Source: Clostridium sp. (GTDB taxonomy: Bacteria > Bacillota > Clostridia > Clostridiales > Clostridiaceae). From it: a DNA stretch of 55,362 nucleotides. Shown here one piece after another: positions 40,228-49,866 of this stretch. Under the pieces are notes generated by a model. That model searched no databases. It was not told the origin of the DNA and worked only from the letters and a program-made list of their open reading frames with translations. The first letter of the stretch is position 1; each line of letters starts with the position of its first letter. The translations under genes were made by a program, and so were the position numbers. The stretch spans positions 1 to 55,362 of the forward strand of contig NZ_JARHZJ010000023.1 in assembly GCF_029258205.1 (NCBI RefSeq), given 5' to 3'.

Positions 40228-40255
40228 AAACCCCATAGTATTATCTATGGGGTTT
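40228..40255 (-). terminator. Terminator after the dCMP deaminase gene
   Basis: AAACCCCATAG (40228-40238) and CTATGGGGTTT (40245-40255) form a perfect stem with a 6-base loop; leftward a T-rich stretch follows. It also insulates the fab promoter. Confidence 0.87.
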
Positions 40256-40262
40256 ATTTATT

Positions 40263-40763
40263 TTAAACATCCTCTGGCTTAAATGATATTAATAAATTTT
40301 CTCTGTCGCTTCCTAAATATCTATACTTTACATTTGCTTTATCAAACATAAATTTAGATGCCTTAACAATATCAGTATCCTTATATTTATCTGAAAGGTA
40401 TATCACTTCAGTTATCCCAGCTTGAATTATTGCCTTAGCACATTCATTACAAGGAAATAAAGTAGCATATACTCTGCAGTTTTTAACATTCTTACCTGTA
40501 CTATTTAAAATGGCATTAAGTTCAGCATGACATGCATATGGATATTTTGTTTCTAAAAAATCTCCCTTATTTCCCCAAGGTAAATCATCATCTGAACACC
40601 CCTTAGGAAAACCGTTGTATCCAATACCTACTATTTTATTATCATTATCAACTATGCAAGCTCCAACTTGAGTGTTTGGATCTTTGCTTCTTTTAGCACT
40701 AATTAATGCCACTCCCATAAAATACTCATCCCACGAAATATAATCTTCTCTTTTGCTAATCAT
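40263..40763 (-). CDS. Deoxycytidylate deaminase (ComEB-like)
   Basis: A 166-residue zinc deaminase that turns dCMP to dUMP for thymidylate synthesis. The zinc ligands are in CHAELNAI (His-Ala-Glu) and PCNECAKAII (Cys-x2-Cys); an additional substrate and allosteric region VGIGYNGFPKGCSDDDLPW is typical of dCMP deaminases. AGGAGGGTTAAT precedes the ATG. Confidence 0.92.
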   Translation of the reverse strand: MISKREDYISWDEYFMGVALISAKRSKDPNTQVGACIVDNDNKIVGIGYNGFPKGCSDDDLPWGNKGDFLETKYPYACHAELNAILNSTGKNVKNCRVYATLFPCNECAKAIIQAGITEVIYLSDKYKDTDIVKASKFMFDKANVKYRYLGSDRENLLISFKPEDV

Positions 40764-40926
40764 ATTAACCCTCCTAAATAGAAACTTAACACTAATTTTA
40801 AAGTTTTTTTATTTTTTTTCAAGTGTTTAAAAAAATTCATTATTATTATTCTCTTAAATTTATCATTAGCATCATTCTTTTTAGTCTATATTAAAAGGTA
40901 GTGTTTTAACTCTTAAAATATTACAA

Positions 40927-40960
40927 AAACATAAGACTAGATTTGTTTAGCCTTATGTTT
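40927..40960 (-). terminator. Terminator after the alanine racemase gene
   Basis: AAACATAAGACTA pairs with TAGCCTTATGTTT around GATTTGTT, with a single wobble or mismatch; leftward TTTTTGTAATATTTT follows. Confidence 0.8.
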
Positions 40961-40982
40961 CTTAAAAATATAAATTTTCTTT

Positions 40983-42035
40983 TTAATAAATATATCTTTT
41001 TTCTATGCTTGAATCTGATATTATAGGTGAGATATCAACTTTTAAAACTGAATCTTTAGAGCAATTTTCCATAGAGATAATAGTTATATTCATATTTACT
41101 TTTCCTAATATTTTTATAGGTATATTGTTGTTAAATATTACACTTCTTTCTTTAAATCTTCTATAAATCATTCTAAATATATCATAGAAAACATTATTTT
41201 TAATCTCTCTACTTATACCTAAACCATGAACATTACCACATTCAATTATTCCTATTTCCATATCCTTATCAGCCTTAAAAAGACAACCATATCCTACGGT
41301 TTGTCCTTTTGAAACTTTATAAGTATTTACTGGTTTTGCATAGTATTCATAAGTTTTTTTAATTCCCTTATTAAAGCCTATATATCCATAAAGCACATTA
41401 CCAACTCTTGCACCTGTAGTAAAATCGCAAGCTTTTCTTAATTGATCATTTACAATAGCACTTGAAGCCATACAGTGTATTATTCTTACTTTATCTTTGT
41501 ACTTTTCAACTGTAGATTTAAATAATTCTATTTGTTTTAAGGTATAATTAACATCTTTAGCATTATGTAAATGAGTATAGATACCATCTATTTCAAGATT
41601 AGGGAATTCATTTTTAACTCTTTCTATAAATGAATCTAACTTTTCTGGCTTTATACCCATTCTGTTCATACCTGTATCTACATATATATGTACTCTTTTC
41701 TTTGTTTCATTATCTAATTCATTTAATATTCCCTCATTATCTAAAGTTAATATTAAATTATCTCTTTCATCTTTAAAATCATCTTTTGTACATAAAGGTG
41801 ATAAAATAAGTATATCCTTATTTATATTATCTAAGCATAAACTTTCATCAATATTACCTACTGCTATTATGTCAACCTTATCTTGTATAAATTCAGCAAT
41901 ATTTTTACTGCCTAATCCATAAGCATCTCCTTTTATAACTGCAATTAGCTTTTTATCCTGTATTAAATCTCTTATTACATTTATATTATTCTCTATATTT
42001 TTTAAATCTACATCGCACCAAAAAAAATTACTCAT
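40983..42035 (-). CDS. alr: Alanine racemase-like enzyme
   Basis: A 350-residue PLP racemase that would make D-alanine for peptidoglycan. The Schiff-base lysine is K35 in IAVIKGDAYGLG and the catalytic Tyr is probable in TVGYGCLF; VDTGMNRMGI and HCMASSA also fit. The C-terminal domain reads GKVNMNITII instead of the more common RVSMD-type segment, so it is a divergent member and may be a second racemase or act on another amino acid. GAGGATTTTAAA precedes the ATG. Confidence 0.85.
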   Translation of the reverse strand: MSNFFWCDVDLKNIENNINVIRDLIQDKKLIAVIKGDAYGLGSKNIAEFIQDKVDIIAVGNIDESLCLDNINKDILILSPLCTKDDFKDERDNLILTLDNEGILNELDNETKKRVHIYVDTGMNRMGIKPEKLDSFIERVKNEFPNLEIDGIYTHLHNAKDVNYTLKQIELFKSTVEKYKDKVRIIHCMASSAIVNDQLRKACDFTTGARVGNVLYGYIGFNKGIKKTYEYYAKPVNTYKVSKGQTVGYGCLFKADKDMEIGIIECGNVHGLGISREIKNNVFYDIFRMIYRRFKERSVIFNNNIPIKILGKVNMNITIISMENCSKDSVLKVDISPIISDSSIEKRYIY

Positions 42036-42129
42036 TTTAAAATCCTCTTTCTACATTGAAATTACATTTTATATGATAACATTTTTTTATAAATATATAA
42101 ATTACTAATTTATACCTAAATAAAAAAAT

Positions 42130-42153
42130 CCCTCTACTCTTTAGAGTAAAGGG
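42130..42153 (-). terminator. Terminator after the SPFH gene
   Basis: CCCTCTACTC (42130-42139) and GAGTAAAGGG (42144-42153) pair with one wobble; leftward ATTTTTTT follows. A second weaker hairpin (AGCC/GGCT) lies near 42172-42190. Confidence 0.8.
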
Positions 42154-42215
42154 AAAACTTAATGCCTACGTAAGCCCTTTTTAAAGGCTCAAAAATAGTA
42201 TATTCATTATTAGTA

Positions 42216-43166
42216 TTATTTATTCTCTTTATTTTCTTTTAAAATATCAGCAATAGCTGCTATACTTCCTAAAGAAGAAACGGCTTCATTAGGTAAAATA
42301 AGCTTGTTAGCTGGGTTAGCTGCCATTTCTTTTAATGCTTCAACCTGTTTTAAAGCAATTACTACTTCATTAGTTCCAGATTCAATTATTGAAGTATTTA
42401 TTCTTTCAATAGCTGCAGCTTCTGCCTTTGAAACCTCTTCAATAGCTCTAGCCTTACCTTCTGCTTCAAGTAATTGAGATTCTTTTAACCCTTCAGCATG
42501 TCTAATGTTAGCTTCTTTTTCAGCCTCAGCTCTTAAAATTTTAGCTTGCTTTTCAGCTTCTGCTCTTGCTATTTCACTTTGCTTTAAACCTTCAGCTTGT
42601 AATATAGTAGCTCTCTTATCTCTTTCTGCCTTCATTTGTTTTTCCATAGCATCTTGAATTTCGGCTGGAGGAATTATATTTTTAATTTCTACAGAAAGTA
42701 TTTTTATACCATAAGCATCTGTTATAGAATCTATTATTGTTAAAAGCTCTAAGTTTATTTTATCTCTTCCTGATAAAACTTCGTCTAAAGACATATTACC
42801 TACTATGTTTCTCATATTTGTTATTGTTGAATAAACTATACCTGATTTAAAATCTTCTATATTATAAACAGCATCTTTAGCATTTAATACTTTATAGAAT
42901 ATAACATTATCAATTTCAATTTTTACGTTATCTTTTGTTATTACATATTGTGGAGGTATATCTAAAATCTGTTGCTTTGTTGAAATTTTCTTTCTTACAA
43001 AATCAGCAAAAGGAATAACTAAGTGCCAACCAGGCTCTAAAATTTTACTAAATTGTCCAAAACGTTCTAATACATAAACATATCCTGTATTTACAACCTT
43101 TATTGATGAAATTGCTGCAAATACCACTATTAATAGTAAGATTATAACAATTACAGTAGCTACCAT
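42216..43166 (-). CDS. SPFH/stomatin-like membrane protein (QmcA family)
   Basis: A 316-residue protein with one N-terminal membrane helix (residues 3-22), an SPFH/band-7 domain (VLERFGQFSKILEPGWHLVIPF to about residue 190) and an Ala/Glu/Lys-rich coiled coil (QSEIARAEAEKQAKILRAEAE) driving oligomerisation. Such proteins build membrane microdomains and often work with NfeD partners; the gene for one lies directly upstream, 19 bases away. Confidence 0.9.
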   Translation of the reverse strand: MVATVIVIILLLIVVFAAISSIKVVNTGYVYVLERFGQFSKILEPGWHLVIPFADFVRKKISTKQQILDIPPQYVITKDNVKIEIDNVIFYKVLNAKDAVYNIEDFKSGIVYSTITNMRNIVGNMSLDEVLSGRDKINLELLTIIDSITDAYGIKILSVEIKNIIPPAEIQDAMEKQMKAERDKRATILQAEGLKQSEIARAEAEKQAKILRAEAEKEANIRHAEGLKESQLLEAEGKARAIEEVSKAEAAAIERINTSIIESGTNEVVIALKQVEALKEMAANPANKLILPNEAVSSLGSIAAIADILKENKENK

Positions 43167-43185
43167 GAGTAACCCCTCCTAGTTT

Positions 43186-43599
43186 TTATTTTTTTATTAG
43201 AATTTTATTTCCTTCTATTCCTATAATCTCGACCTCTGTGCCTTTCTTCAATGGTCCACTAACACTTTTAAATGTCCAATAAATCCCCTCAAACTTAATT
43301 AATGCTGAATCTTCTACATTTTCATCTAATATCATTTTTTTTCCTATATATGATTGTTCCATAGTTTTTGTTCCTAAGTTATCTATCTTTATATTTCTTT
43401 TAATTTTAGGATAAACATAGAAGAAAAAGAAAATTGTTATTATGGAAAATAGTATGAATTGTACTATTATATTCACATCTAGAAATGCTAATACTAAACC
43501 ACCTAAAGCTCCAAAGGAAAATCCAACAAATAGAACATCAGAACTTAAATAGTCTATTATTATTCCAGATAGAATAACTACTACCCAAAGCCATAGCAT
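43186..43599 (-). CDS. NfeD-like membrane protein
   Basis: A 137-residue protein with membrane helices at about residues 3-18, 25-42 and 47-64 and a C-terminal OB-fold domain (IGKKMILDENVEDSALIKFEGIYW to VEIIGIEGNKILI) as in short NfeD1b proteins. It has no serine protease domain. It pairs with the SPFH gene as in many bacteria. GGAGGGAAAACT precedes the ATG. Confidence 0.87.
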   Translation of the reverse strand: MLWLWVVVILSGIIIDYLSSDVLFVGFSFGALGGLVLAFLDVNIIVQFILFSIITIFFFFYVYPKIKRNIKIDNLGTKTMEQSYIGKKMILDENVEDSALIKFEGIYWTFKSVSGPLKKGTEVEIIGIEGNKILIKK

Positions 43600-43913
43600 A
43601 GTTTTCCCTCCTTTTTTATCATTAATATTAACTTTTTATTAATATTTACTTTATTATACAGTTTATACATTATTTTTTCAAGTACTATTTCAAACTTTTT
43701 AAAATAATATTTTAAAACACACTAAGAGTTAATAAATACTATTTATCTCTAGTTGATTTTCTTATCAATTCACATTAATATTTAATATGTAGTTTTTTTT
43801 AGTAAAAGTTACTATTATTAAGAAAATATTATTTAAAAATCTAATTTTACTTAAAGGATAAACTTTTATTACTATAGAAATACTAAAAATAAAAATATAC
43901 TGGAGATGATGCT

Positions 43914-45821
43914 ATGGATTTCATAAAAGTAGGTGCAGCTTCACCTAAAGTAAAAATAAGCGATACAAAATATAATCTTAAAGAAATAGAATCTATGATT
44001 TTAAATGCTATAGAAGAAGAAGTTAAGGTTTTAGTTTTTCCTGAGCTAAGTATATCAGCATACTCTTGTGGAGATTTATTTACCAATGAAAAATTAATTA
44101 AAAATTGCAATTTAGCAATAAAAAATCTAGTTGAATTTTCTAAAAATAAAGATATTTTAATCGCTGTTGGTTCTCCTTTTTTATATAGATATTCCTTATA
44201 TAATTGCGCATATGTAATATTAAATGGAGAGGTTTTAGGTATAGTTCCTAAAAGCTATATACCAAACTACTCTGAGTTTTATGAAAAAAGATGGTTTACA
44301 GAAGGATTTAATATAAAAGGAATAAATGTTGATTTAGGTTTTCAAAAACAAGTACCTTTTGGAACAGATTTAATATTCTCATTCAAAAATTTAAAAATAG
44401 GTTTTGAAATTTGTGAAGATCTTTGGGTTACTATACCTCCTAGCTCTAATTTAGCTTTAATGGGCGCTAACCTTATTTGTAATCTTTCAGCTTCTAATGA
44501 GCTTGTATCAAAAAGTTCTTATAGAAAATCACTAGTTCAAAGTCAAAGTGCTAGAACAATTTGTTCTTATATTTATTCTTCAGCAGGAGTTCATGAATCA
44601 ACTACAGATTTATTATTTAGTGGTCACATGATAATAGCTGAAAATGGAACTATTATAAAGGAAAATAATAGATTCAAAAGAGAAAATGATTTATTAACTG
44701 GTATAGTTGATTTATTTAAATTAGATGCAGAAAGAATAAAAAATATAAGTTTTAGAAATTCAACTTTTAATGAAAATAATGAACCTAGATTTATTCCTTT
44801 TAATTTAAAAAATACAAAAATTAAAAACTTTAATAGAGAAATAGATAAACATCCTTTCTTACCAAAATCTAAGTATGCTATGGAAGCACGTTGTGAAGAA
44901 ATATTAAGTATTCAATCGGCTGCTCTTGCTAAAAGATTAGAGCATACAAATCTTAAGAAAGCAGTAATTGGTATTTCAGGAGGATTGGATTCTACCCTTG
45001 CATTATTAGTTGTGGTAAAAACCTTTGATATGCTAAATATACCAAGAGAAAATATAATAACTATAACTATGCCTGGTTTTGGAACTACAGATAGAACATA
45101 TAATAATGCAGTAACTCTATGCAAAGAACTTCACTGTGATTTTAGAGAAATAAATATAGTGAAAGCTGCTCTTCAACATTTTGAAGATATAGGACATAAT
45201 AAAGATATTCATGATGTAACATATGAAAATGTTCAAGCAAGAGAAAGAACTCAAATCCTTATGGATTTAGCTAATAAGGAAAGTGGATTATTAATCGGTA
45301 CTGGAGACCTTTCTGAATTAGCCTTAGGATGGTGCACTTATAATGGAGATCATATGTCAATGTACTCAGTAAACAGCTCTATTCCTAAAACCTTAGTTAG
45401 ATTCTTAGTAAATTTTTTTGCTAATCATGAAATTTCAAATGATGCTAAGAAAGCTTTATTAGATATTTTAGATACTCCTGTAAGTCCAGAATTATTACCA
45501 AAAGATAAAGAAGGTAAAATAGCTCAAAAGACAGAAGATATTGTTGGACCTTATGAACTTCATGATTTCTTCTTATATCATTTTATAAAACACGGATCAA
45601 GTCCTGAAAGAATACTATTTTTAGCTAAAGAAGCATTTAAAAATGATTACGATGAAGAAACTATAAAAAAATGGCTAGATAAATTTATAAGAAGATTCTT
45701 TACTCAACAATTTAAGCGTTCTGCTCTTCCTGATGGACCAAAGGTTGGTTCTATATCACTTTCTCCTAGAGGAGATTGGAGAATGCCTTCAGATGCCACA
45801 TATAACGACTTTTTAATTTAA
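43914..45821 (+). CDS. nadE: Glutamine-dependent NAD+ synthetase
   Basis: The last step of NAD synthesis, deamido-NAD to NAD with glutamine as nitrogen donor. The 635-residue protein is a fusion: nitrilase-type amidase with E44 (FPELSIS), Lys in VPKSYIPNY and Cys in FEICEDLW; then an ATP-pyrophosphatase synthetase with GISGGLDSTLAL near residue 360 and GTGDLSELALGW. GGAG lies 8 bases before the ATG. The gap 43600-43913 upstream is AT-rich with no gene. Confidence 0.95.
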   Translation: MDFIKVGAASPKVKISDTKYNLKEIESMILNAIEEEVKVLVFPELSISAYSCGDLFTNEKLIKNCNLAIKNLVEFSKNKDILIAVGSPFLYRYSLYNCAYVILNGEVLGIVPKSYIPNYSEFYEKRWFTEGFNIKGINVDLGFQKQVPFGTDLIFSFKNLKIGFEICEDLWVTIPPSSNLALMGANLICNLSASNELVSKSSYRKSLVQSQSARTICSYIYSSAGVHESTTDLLFSGHMIIAENGTIIKENNRFKRENDLLTGIVDLFKLDAERIKNISFRNSTFNENNEPRFIPFNLKNTKIKNFNREIDKHPFLPKSKYAMEARCEEILSIQSAALAKRLEHTNLKKAVIGISGGLDSTLALLVVVKTFDMLNIPRENIITITMPGFGTTDRTYNNAVTLCKELHCDFREINIVKAALQHFEDIGHNKDIHDVTYENVQARERTQILMDLANKESGLLIGTGDLSELALGWCTYNGDHMSMYSVNSSIPKTLVRFLVNFFANHEISNDAKKALLDILDTPVSPELLPKDKEGKIAQKTEDIVGPYELHDFFLYHFIKHGSSPERILFLAKEAFKNDYDEETIKKWLDKFIRRFFTQQFKRSALPDGPKVGSISLSPRGDWRMPSDATYNDFLI

Positions 45822-45835
45822 AAATATTTAAATAT

Positions 45836-45910
45836 GAACTATAACCAATATCTTTACATTATTTTTGATTAATAAAAAATAATTTTAGACTTTGTTTATA
45901 GTTCTTTTTT
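45836..45910 (+). terminator. Probable terminator after nadE
   Basis: GAACTATAA (45836-45844) pairs with TTATAGTTC (45896-45904) followed by TTTTTT; an inner hairpin ATTATTTTT/AAAAATAAT brings the arms together. Confidence 0.6.
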
Positions 45911-46035
45911 GTTAATTTATAATTCTTATTTCAAAATTAATTTTAAAAATATAATAAAACCTTAAATAAATTAAATTTAATATTTTCACTGCTTTTTCAT
46001 ATAAAAAATATTATTTTGTAAAAAAAATAACAACA

Positions 46036-46064
46036 TTGACATAGTTTTGCCAAAAATATATTGT
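46036..46064 (+). promoter_or_regulatory. Promoter of the TPR protein gene
   Basis: TTGACA (46036-46041), 17 bases, TATTGT (46059-46064). A further TATAAT-like -10 lies near 46078-46084. The remainder of the 45822-46168 gap is AT-rich without a gene. Confidence 0.65.
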
Positions 46065-46168
46065 AAACTTTTATGTATATAATGTATAATTAGAATTTAG
46101 ACAGATATTTATTTATTTTATCGAAATATGTTTGATAAAAATTATAAAAAAGGAGGAGCTATAAAGCT

Positions 46169-47611
46169 ATGAGTAAATATGATAAAAAACTTAAAAAAGC
46201 ATTAGCTCAATATGAAAATGGAAATTATGAAGAAGCATTAAATATATGTGAAAAAGTGCTTGATAAGGACTATAATAACGAAGAAGCACTTATATTAGAA
46301 GGTAGAATACTTGAAAAACTTAACAGAATAAGTGATGCTATTGTTTCTTGGAAAATAAATGCTGAGTACAACAACAATGAAGAAGCTAGAACAAAACTTG
46401 ATAAATTTAATAATTTAGATGAAAAAAAACTAGCAATGAGTACTATATTTAGTGAAACTATGAAGGATGAAATTAAGGCTAGACTTCAAGAAGAAGCTCA
46501 AAAAGAATATGCTAAGCAGTTAGAAAAAAGAGATTCTGAAATTAAGCCATTATCTAAACACACTGAAAAAGAAAAAGAGAAAGAAAATAAAAAAGTGGAG
46601 CAAGCTCCAGTTATTAAGATTAATAAGGAAAAACCTAGAGAAGATGTTAAGATTGATGACATAAAAATGAATGAGCCAGTAAAAGAAACTTCAAATACTG
46701 AAAGTAATCACCTTGATAATGTGACAAAGGTAGATTTCAATAAAAAAGCTGAAGTTAAAGAGTTTAATGACAAATCCAAGTCTAAAGATAAACCTAAGGA
46801 TGATAATGAATCTAAAATCATTAGTACTCCTAACTTTAAAAACGAAAAATCAAATTCAATAAAATCTAACAAAAAGAAACCAGTTAAGTATATAGCTGTA
46901 GCTGTTTCAGGTGCTATAGTCCTATTACTTGCTTATGGAATAACAAAAAATATAAAAACTACAGATGCTAGTAAAAATCAAATAACAGCAAGTGAAGAAA
47001 CTACTAATAATTCTAACAAGGCTGAAAACTCAACTGACAATAAGACAAATGAAGATTCAAAACCAGAAACTAAAACCCTTACTGCAGATGAATTAAATAA
47101 AGCTATTAGTAAGAATGATATAAATTCTCTTTACACACTATTAACTTCTACTCCTAAGGATAAAGTACCTAAAGATGCATTAGATGCTTATAATAAGGCA
47201 GAAAATTTAATGAAAACTGATGGAATTAAAGATTTCTATTTAAAAGGATTAGATTTATTTAAAGAGAAAAAATATGAGGATGCTCTTAAGGACTTTGAAA
47301 AAGCAAACGCCTTTTCATCTGACTCTTATTTGAGACCTCACTTAATTTACTTCATGGGAACTTCTTATGAAAACTTAGATAAAAATACAGAGGCAATAAA
47401 ATATTTCCAAGAATATTTAAAAGATTATAAGGCAAAGCCAGATTCTGACGATCTTATGTACACACCTCAATGTTTATATAACTTAGCTATTTTATATAAT
47501 AAAGAAGGTAATAACGCTGAATCTAAAAAATATGCTCAAGAAATTGAAAATGATTATCCAAATACAATGTTCTATAATGACGTTACTAAAAAAATCATAT
47601 ACGGTAAATAA
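46169..47611 (+). CDS. TPR-repeat protein with one membrane helix
   Basis: A 480-residue protein. Residues 8-70 contain TPR-like helices (ALAQYENGNYEEALNICEKVL). Residues 100-235 are highly charged and probably disordered. One membrane helix covers about 241-258 (YIAVAVSGAIVLLLAYGI), followed by an extracellular Asn/Thr/Lys linker and C-terminal TPRs (ALKDFEKANAFSSDSY; TEAIKYFQEYLKDY). The cytosolic and external halves thus both carry protein-binding repeats, as in envelope scaffold proteins. The exact role is unknown. GGAGGAGCTATAAAGCT precedes the ATG. Confidence 0.85.
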   Translation: MSKYDKKLKKALAQYENGNYEEALNICEKVLDKDYNNEEALILEGRILEKLNRISDAIVSWKINAEYNNNEEARTKLDKFNNLDEKKLAMSTIFSETMKDEIKARLQEEAQKEYAKQLEKRDSEIKPLSKHTEKEKEKENKKVEQAPVIKINKEKPREDVKIDDIKMNEPVKETSNTESNHLDNVTKVDFNKKAEVKEFNDKSKSKDKPKDDNESKIISTPNFKNEKSNSIKSNKKKPVKYIAVAVSGAIVLLLAYGITKNIKTTDASKNQITASEETTNNSNKAENSTDNKTNEDSKPETKTLTADELNKAISKNDINSLYTLLTSTPKDKVPKDALDAYNKAENLMKTDGIKDFYLKGLDLFKEKKYEDALKDFEKANAFSSDSYLRPHLIYFMGTSYENLDKNTEAIKYFQEYLKDYKAKPDSDDLMYTPQCLYNLAILYNKEGNNAESKKYAQEIENDYPNTMFYNDVTKKIIYGK

Positions 47612-47613
47612 TA

Positions 47614-47648
47614 AAAAAAGCACAAGGAAATATTCCTTGTGCTTTTTT
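47614..47648. terminator. Bidirectional terminator after the TPR gene
   Basis: AAAAAAGCACAAGGAA (47614-47629) pairs perfectly with TTCCTTGTGCTTTTTT (47633-47648) with a 3-base loop; T runs on both strands. Confidence 0.92.
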
Positions 47649-47727
47649 TATTATTTATAAATTAAAGCTTTATAGATAATTATTCTATTTTTAATAAATT
47701 AATTTTAAATATAAAAAGTATAAGTCT

Positions 47728-48552
47728 TTATATTGCTTCTAAATCTGGGAAAATCATATTTGCAACCTTCTCAAATTCTACTCCAACATATTTTGAACTA
47801 TGAGAATCTGATCCTAATACCATTGGTATATTATATTTTAAACATAAATCTAAAAATATTCCTTGAGGATGTACTTCTCCACATTTCTTTCTTCTAAGCC
47901 CTGAAGTATTTAAATCAATTTCATAATTGCCTTTTTTCATTTCTTTTAGAATATTCTCTAAAAGTTTAATATTATATTTTTCGTTAGGAAAATCTTCTTT
48001 ATACTTTCTAACTAAAGTTGGATGTCCTATTCTTTTAGGTTTAAAGGCTCCTAAATCGCATTTAATTGACTTTAGAATAGTTTCATAATATAAATCATAA
48101 AGTTTGTCCATTCCGCCAATTTTCTTTAATAATTCACCAATCATATCTGATCCATTACCTATTTGGTAATATTCTCCCTCAAACTTTACTATATGAACTG
48201 AAAGAATTGCATCATCTAAATATTTTCCATATTTATTTAATATAGCTTTAGTTTCTTCTTCATACCCTTCCACATAATCAACTTCTAATCCTACATTAAC
48301 TTTAATTTTATCCTTAACCTTTTCTTTTAGCTCAGTTATTGCTTTTATATAGTCATCTAATCTTTCCATAGATAAAGCACTATTCTTTCTTGGAGAAGGA
48401 TCTTCAATAGGTAGTGGCATATGTTCTGTAAAAGTTATTTCTGTAATACCATTTCTTAATGCTGTATCAATGTACATATCTAAACTATCATCGCTACCAT
48501 GTGGGCAATAAATACTATGAACATGTCCATCTCTTTTTGTGTTTAAAATCAT
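47728..48552 (-). CDS. Histidinol-phosphatase-like PHP-domain phosphatase
   Basis: A 274-residue PHP-family metal-dependent phosphatase: DGHVHSIYCPHG with paired His ligands, FTEHMPLP, GLEVDY, HIVKFEGEY and LGSDSHSSKYVG supply the metal ligands. By family it would dephosphorylate histidinol phosphate (HisK type). No his genes are near it, so in this organism it may act on another phosphate ester. GGAGGATAAA precedes the ATG. Confidence 0.87.
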   Translation of the reverse strand: MILNTKRDGHVHSIYCPHGSDDSLDMYIDTALRNGITEITFTEHMPLPIEDPSPRKNSALSMERLDDYIKAITELKEKVKDKIKVNVGLEVDYVEGYEEETKAILNKYGKYLDDAILSVHIVKFEGEYYQIGNGSDMIGELLKKIGGMDKLYDLYYETILKSIKCDLGAFKPKRIGHPTLVRKYKEDFPNEKYNIKLLENILKEMKKGNYEIDLNTSGLRRKKCGEVHPQGIFLDLCLKYNIPMVLGSDSHSSKYVGVEFEKVANMIFPDLEAI

Positions 48553-48792
48553 TTTATCCTCCGTATATATGCTGCCATAAATTTTATCAAAATCTAAAAT
48601 ATTAATTTAGACCTAAAAAATTAAAAACTATAAAAATAAACTTTTATAATTTACAATTAGTTTTTAATCCATTTATATTATACCTTATTAAATCAATAAG
48701 ACAATATACTACGAATTACTAATATTTTAATTCTAATTCACATACTACTGGACTTAAACCATTCTCCTTTTATTTAAATCTTTTTAAAATAA

Positions 48793-48830
48793 GCTCTGTT
48801 TTAAAGGTTAAGATTTACTTAAAACAGAGC
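48793..48830 (-). terminator. Hairpin in the gap 48553-48917
   Basis: GCTCTGTTTTAA (48793-48804) pairs with TTAAAACAGAGC (48819-48830). Leftward TTATTTTAAAAAG follows, so it may end the DUF1292 gene. No gene is seen in the rest of the gap. Confidence 0.6.
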
Positions 48831-48917
48831 CTAAAACAATTATAATATTTATATAGGTAAATTTTATAATGAAAATTTCTACTTTATATGCACTTATTTT
48901 TAATTGCATATAAATTA

Positions 48918-49157
48918 TTAAAATTTTAAATTAGATACTTGCTTAAACATATTTATTTCTTTTTCAGATTCTACAGAATCTAAAGTTTCATTCCAATCTT
49001 TATCAAAATTAATCTTAAATAGTTCAACATGAGTCTTATCATTTTTAGGTACCATTGCTACATATTCTGCACCACATATTAATTTTTGTTCTAAAATTAA
49101 ATATTCAATCTTTTTTCCATTTTCATCTCTAAAAGATACTACTTGATTATCAGTCAT
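48918..49157 (-). CDS. DUF1292-family small protein
   Basis: A 79-residue acidic protein (FRDENGKKIEYLILEQKLICGAEYVAMVP) that fits the DUF1292 family, small proteins of unknown function found in Firmicutes, often near the yrrK-yrzB genes. Here it stands alone. AAAGGAGGAAATAAA precedes the ATG. Between 49158 and 49401 I see nothing else. Confidence 0.8.
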   Translation of the reverse strand: MTDNQVVSFRDENGKKIEYLILEQKLICGAEYVAMVPKNDKTHVELFKINFDKDWNETLDSVESEKEINMFKQVSNLKF

Positions 49158-49401
49158 TTTATTTCCTCCTTTTATTTTTTCTCTTATATATTATTTTATA
49201 TATTTTTTTATTTATTCTTTTTTATTTAATAATCATTTACGAGTATATTATATAAGATATAAAATATTATTTAACAGTGTATATATATTTCATATTTAAA
49301 ACTTTATAAATCTAATAATTAATGATATATTCTTCTATTAAATAAATTAAATAATATTAAAAACAGAAATTCATTTAAATACCTATTTAATTTAATAAAA
49401 T

Positions 49402-49446
49402 AAAAAACAAACCATCTTAATTAAATACTAAGATGATTTGTTTTTT
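49402..49446 (-). terminator. Terminator after the four-helix membrane protein gene
   Basis: AAAAAACAAACCATCTTA (49402-49419) pairs with TAAGATGATTTGTTTTTT (49429-49446) with one mismatch; T runs on both sides. Confidence 0.85.
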
Positions 49447-49448
49447 AT

Positions 49449-49865
49449 TTATCTATATTTTATAGCTATAATTATATTCCATAAAATCTGAATTATTAAA
49501 ACTATAATAGCTATCATTATAAAATAATAATAAGCTAAAAGATTTTGAAAAAATGTTAGCTTTATAACTAGAATTAATATAATAGCCATGATGCTTGTTA
49601 TAATCGTTTGAATTCTATAAAACCAACTCTTTTTAGTTTTTACAGAGTAAATAAACCATGCAAGGAATACTAAAGCTATAATTAAAGATATAATTGATAA
49701 AATATTTAAATTTTCAATACTTATGCTATTTGAATATTGATATTTCCTAAAATAAACATGGTGCATTACACCAGCCTTTTTATTAGTTAAATATTGAATA
49801 GCAATTACCCCAATCCATAATATGGCTTGAACTATCACTATTATTGGATATAGTATTTTTTTCAT
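49449..49865 (-). CDS. Small membrane protein coupled to the rhodanese gene
   Basis: A 138-residue protein with four predicted membrane helices (about residues 5-25, 52-75, 83-103, 110-132). Family not recognised. The ATG at 49865 lies one base after the rhodanese stop, so translation is coupled; the frame extends upstream inside the rhodanese gene, but that part is a shadow. A link to sulfur handling or to anchoring the lipoprotein is only a context guess. Confidence 0.72.
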   Translation of the reverse strand: MKKILYPIIVIVQAILWIGVIAIQYLTNKKAGVMHHVYFRKYQYSNSISIENLNILSIISLIIALVFLAWFIYSVKTKKSWFYRIQTIITSIMAIILILVIKLTFFQNLLAYYYFIMIAIIVLIIQILWNIIIAIKYR

Positions 49866-49866
49866 A

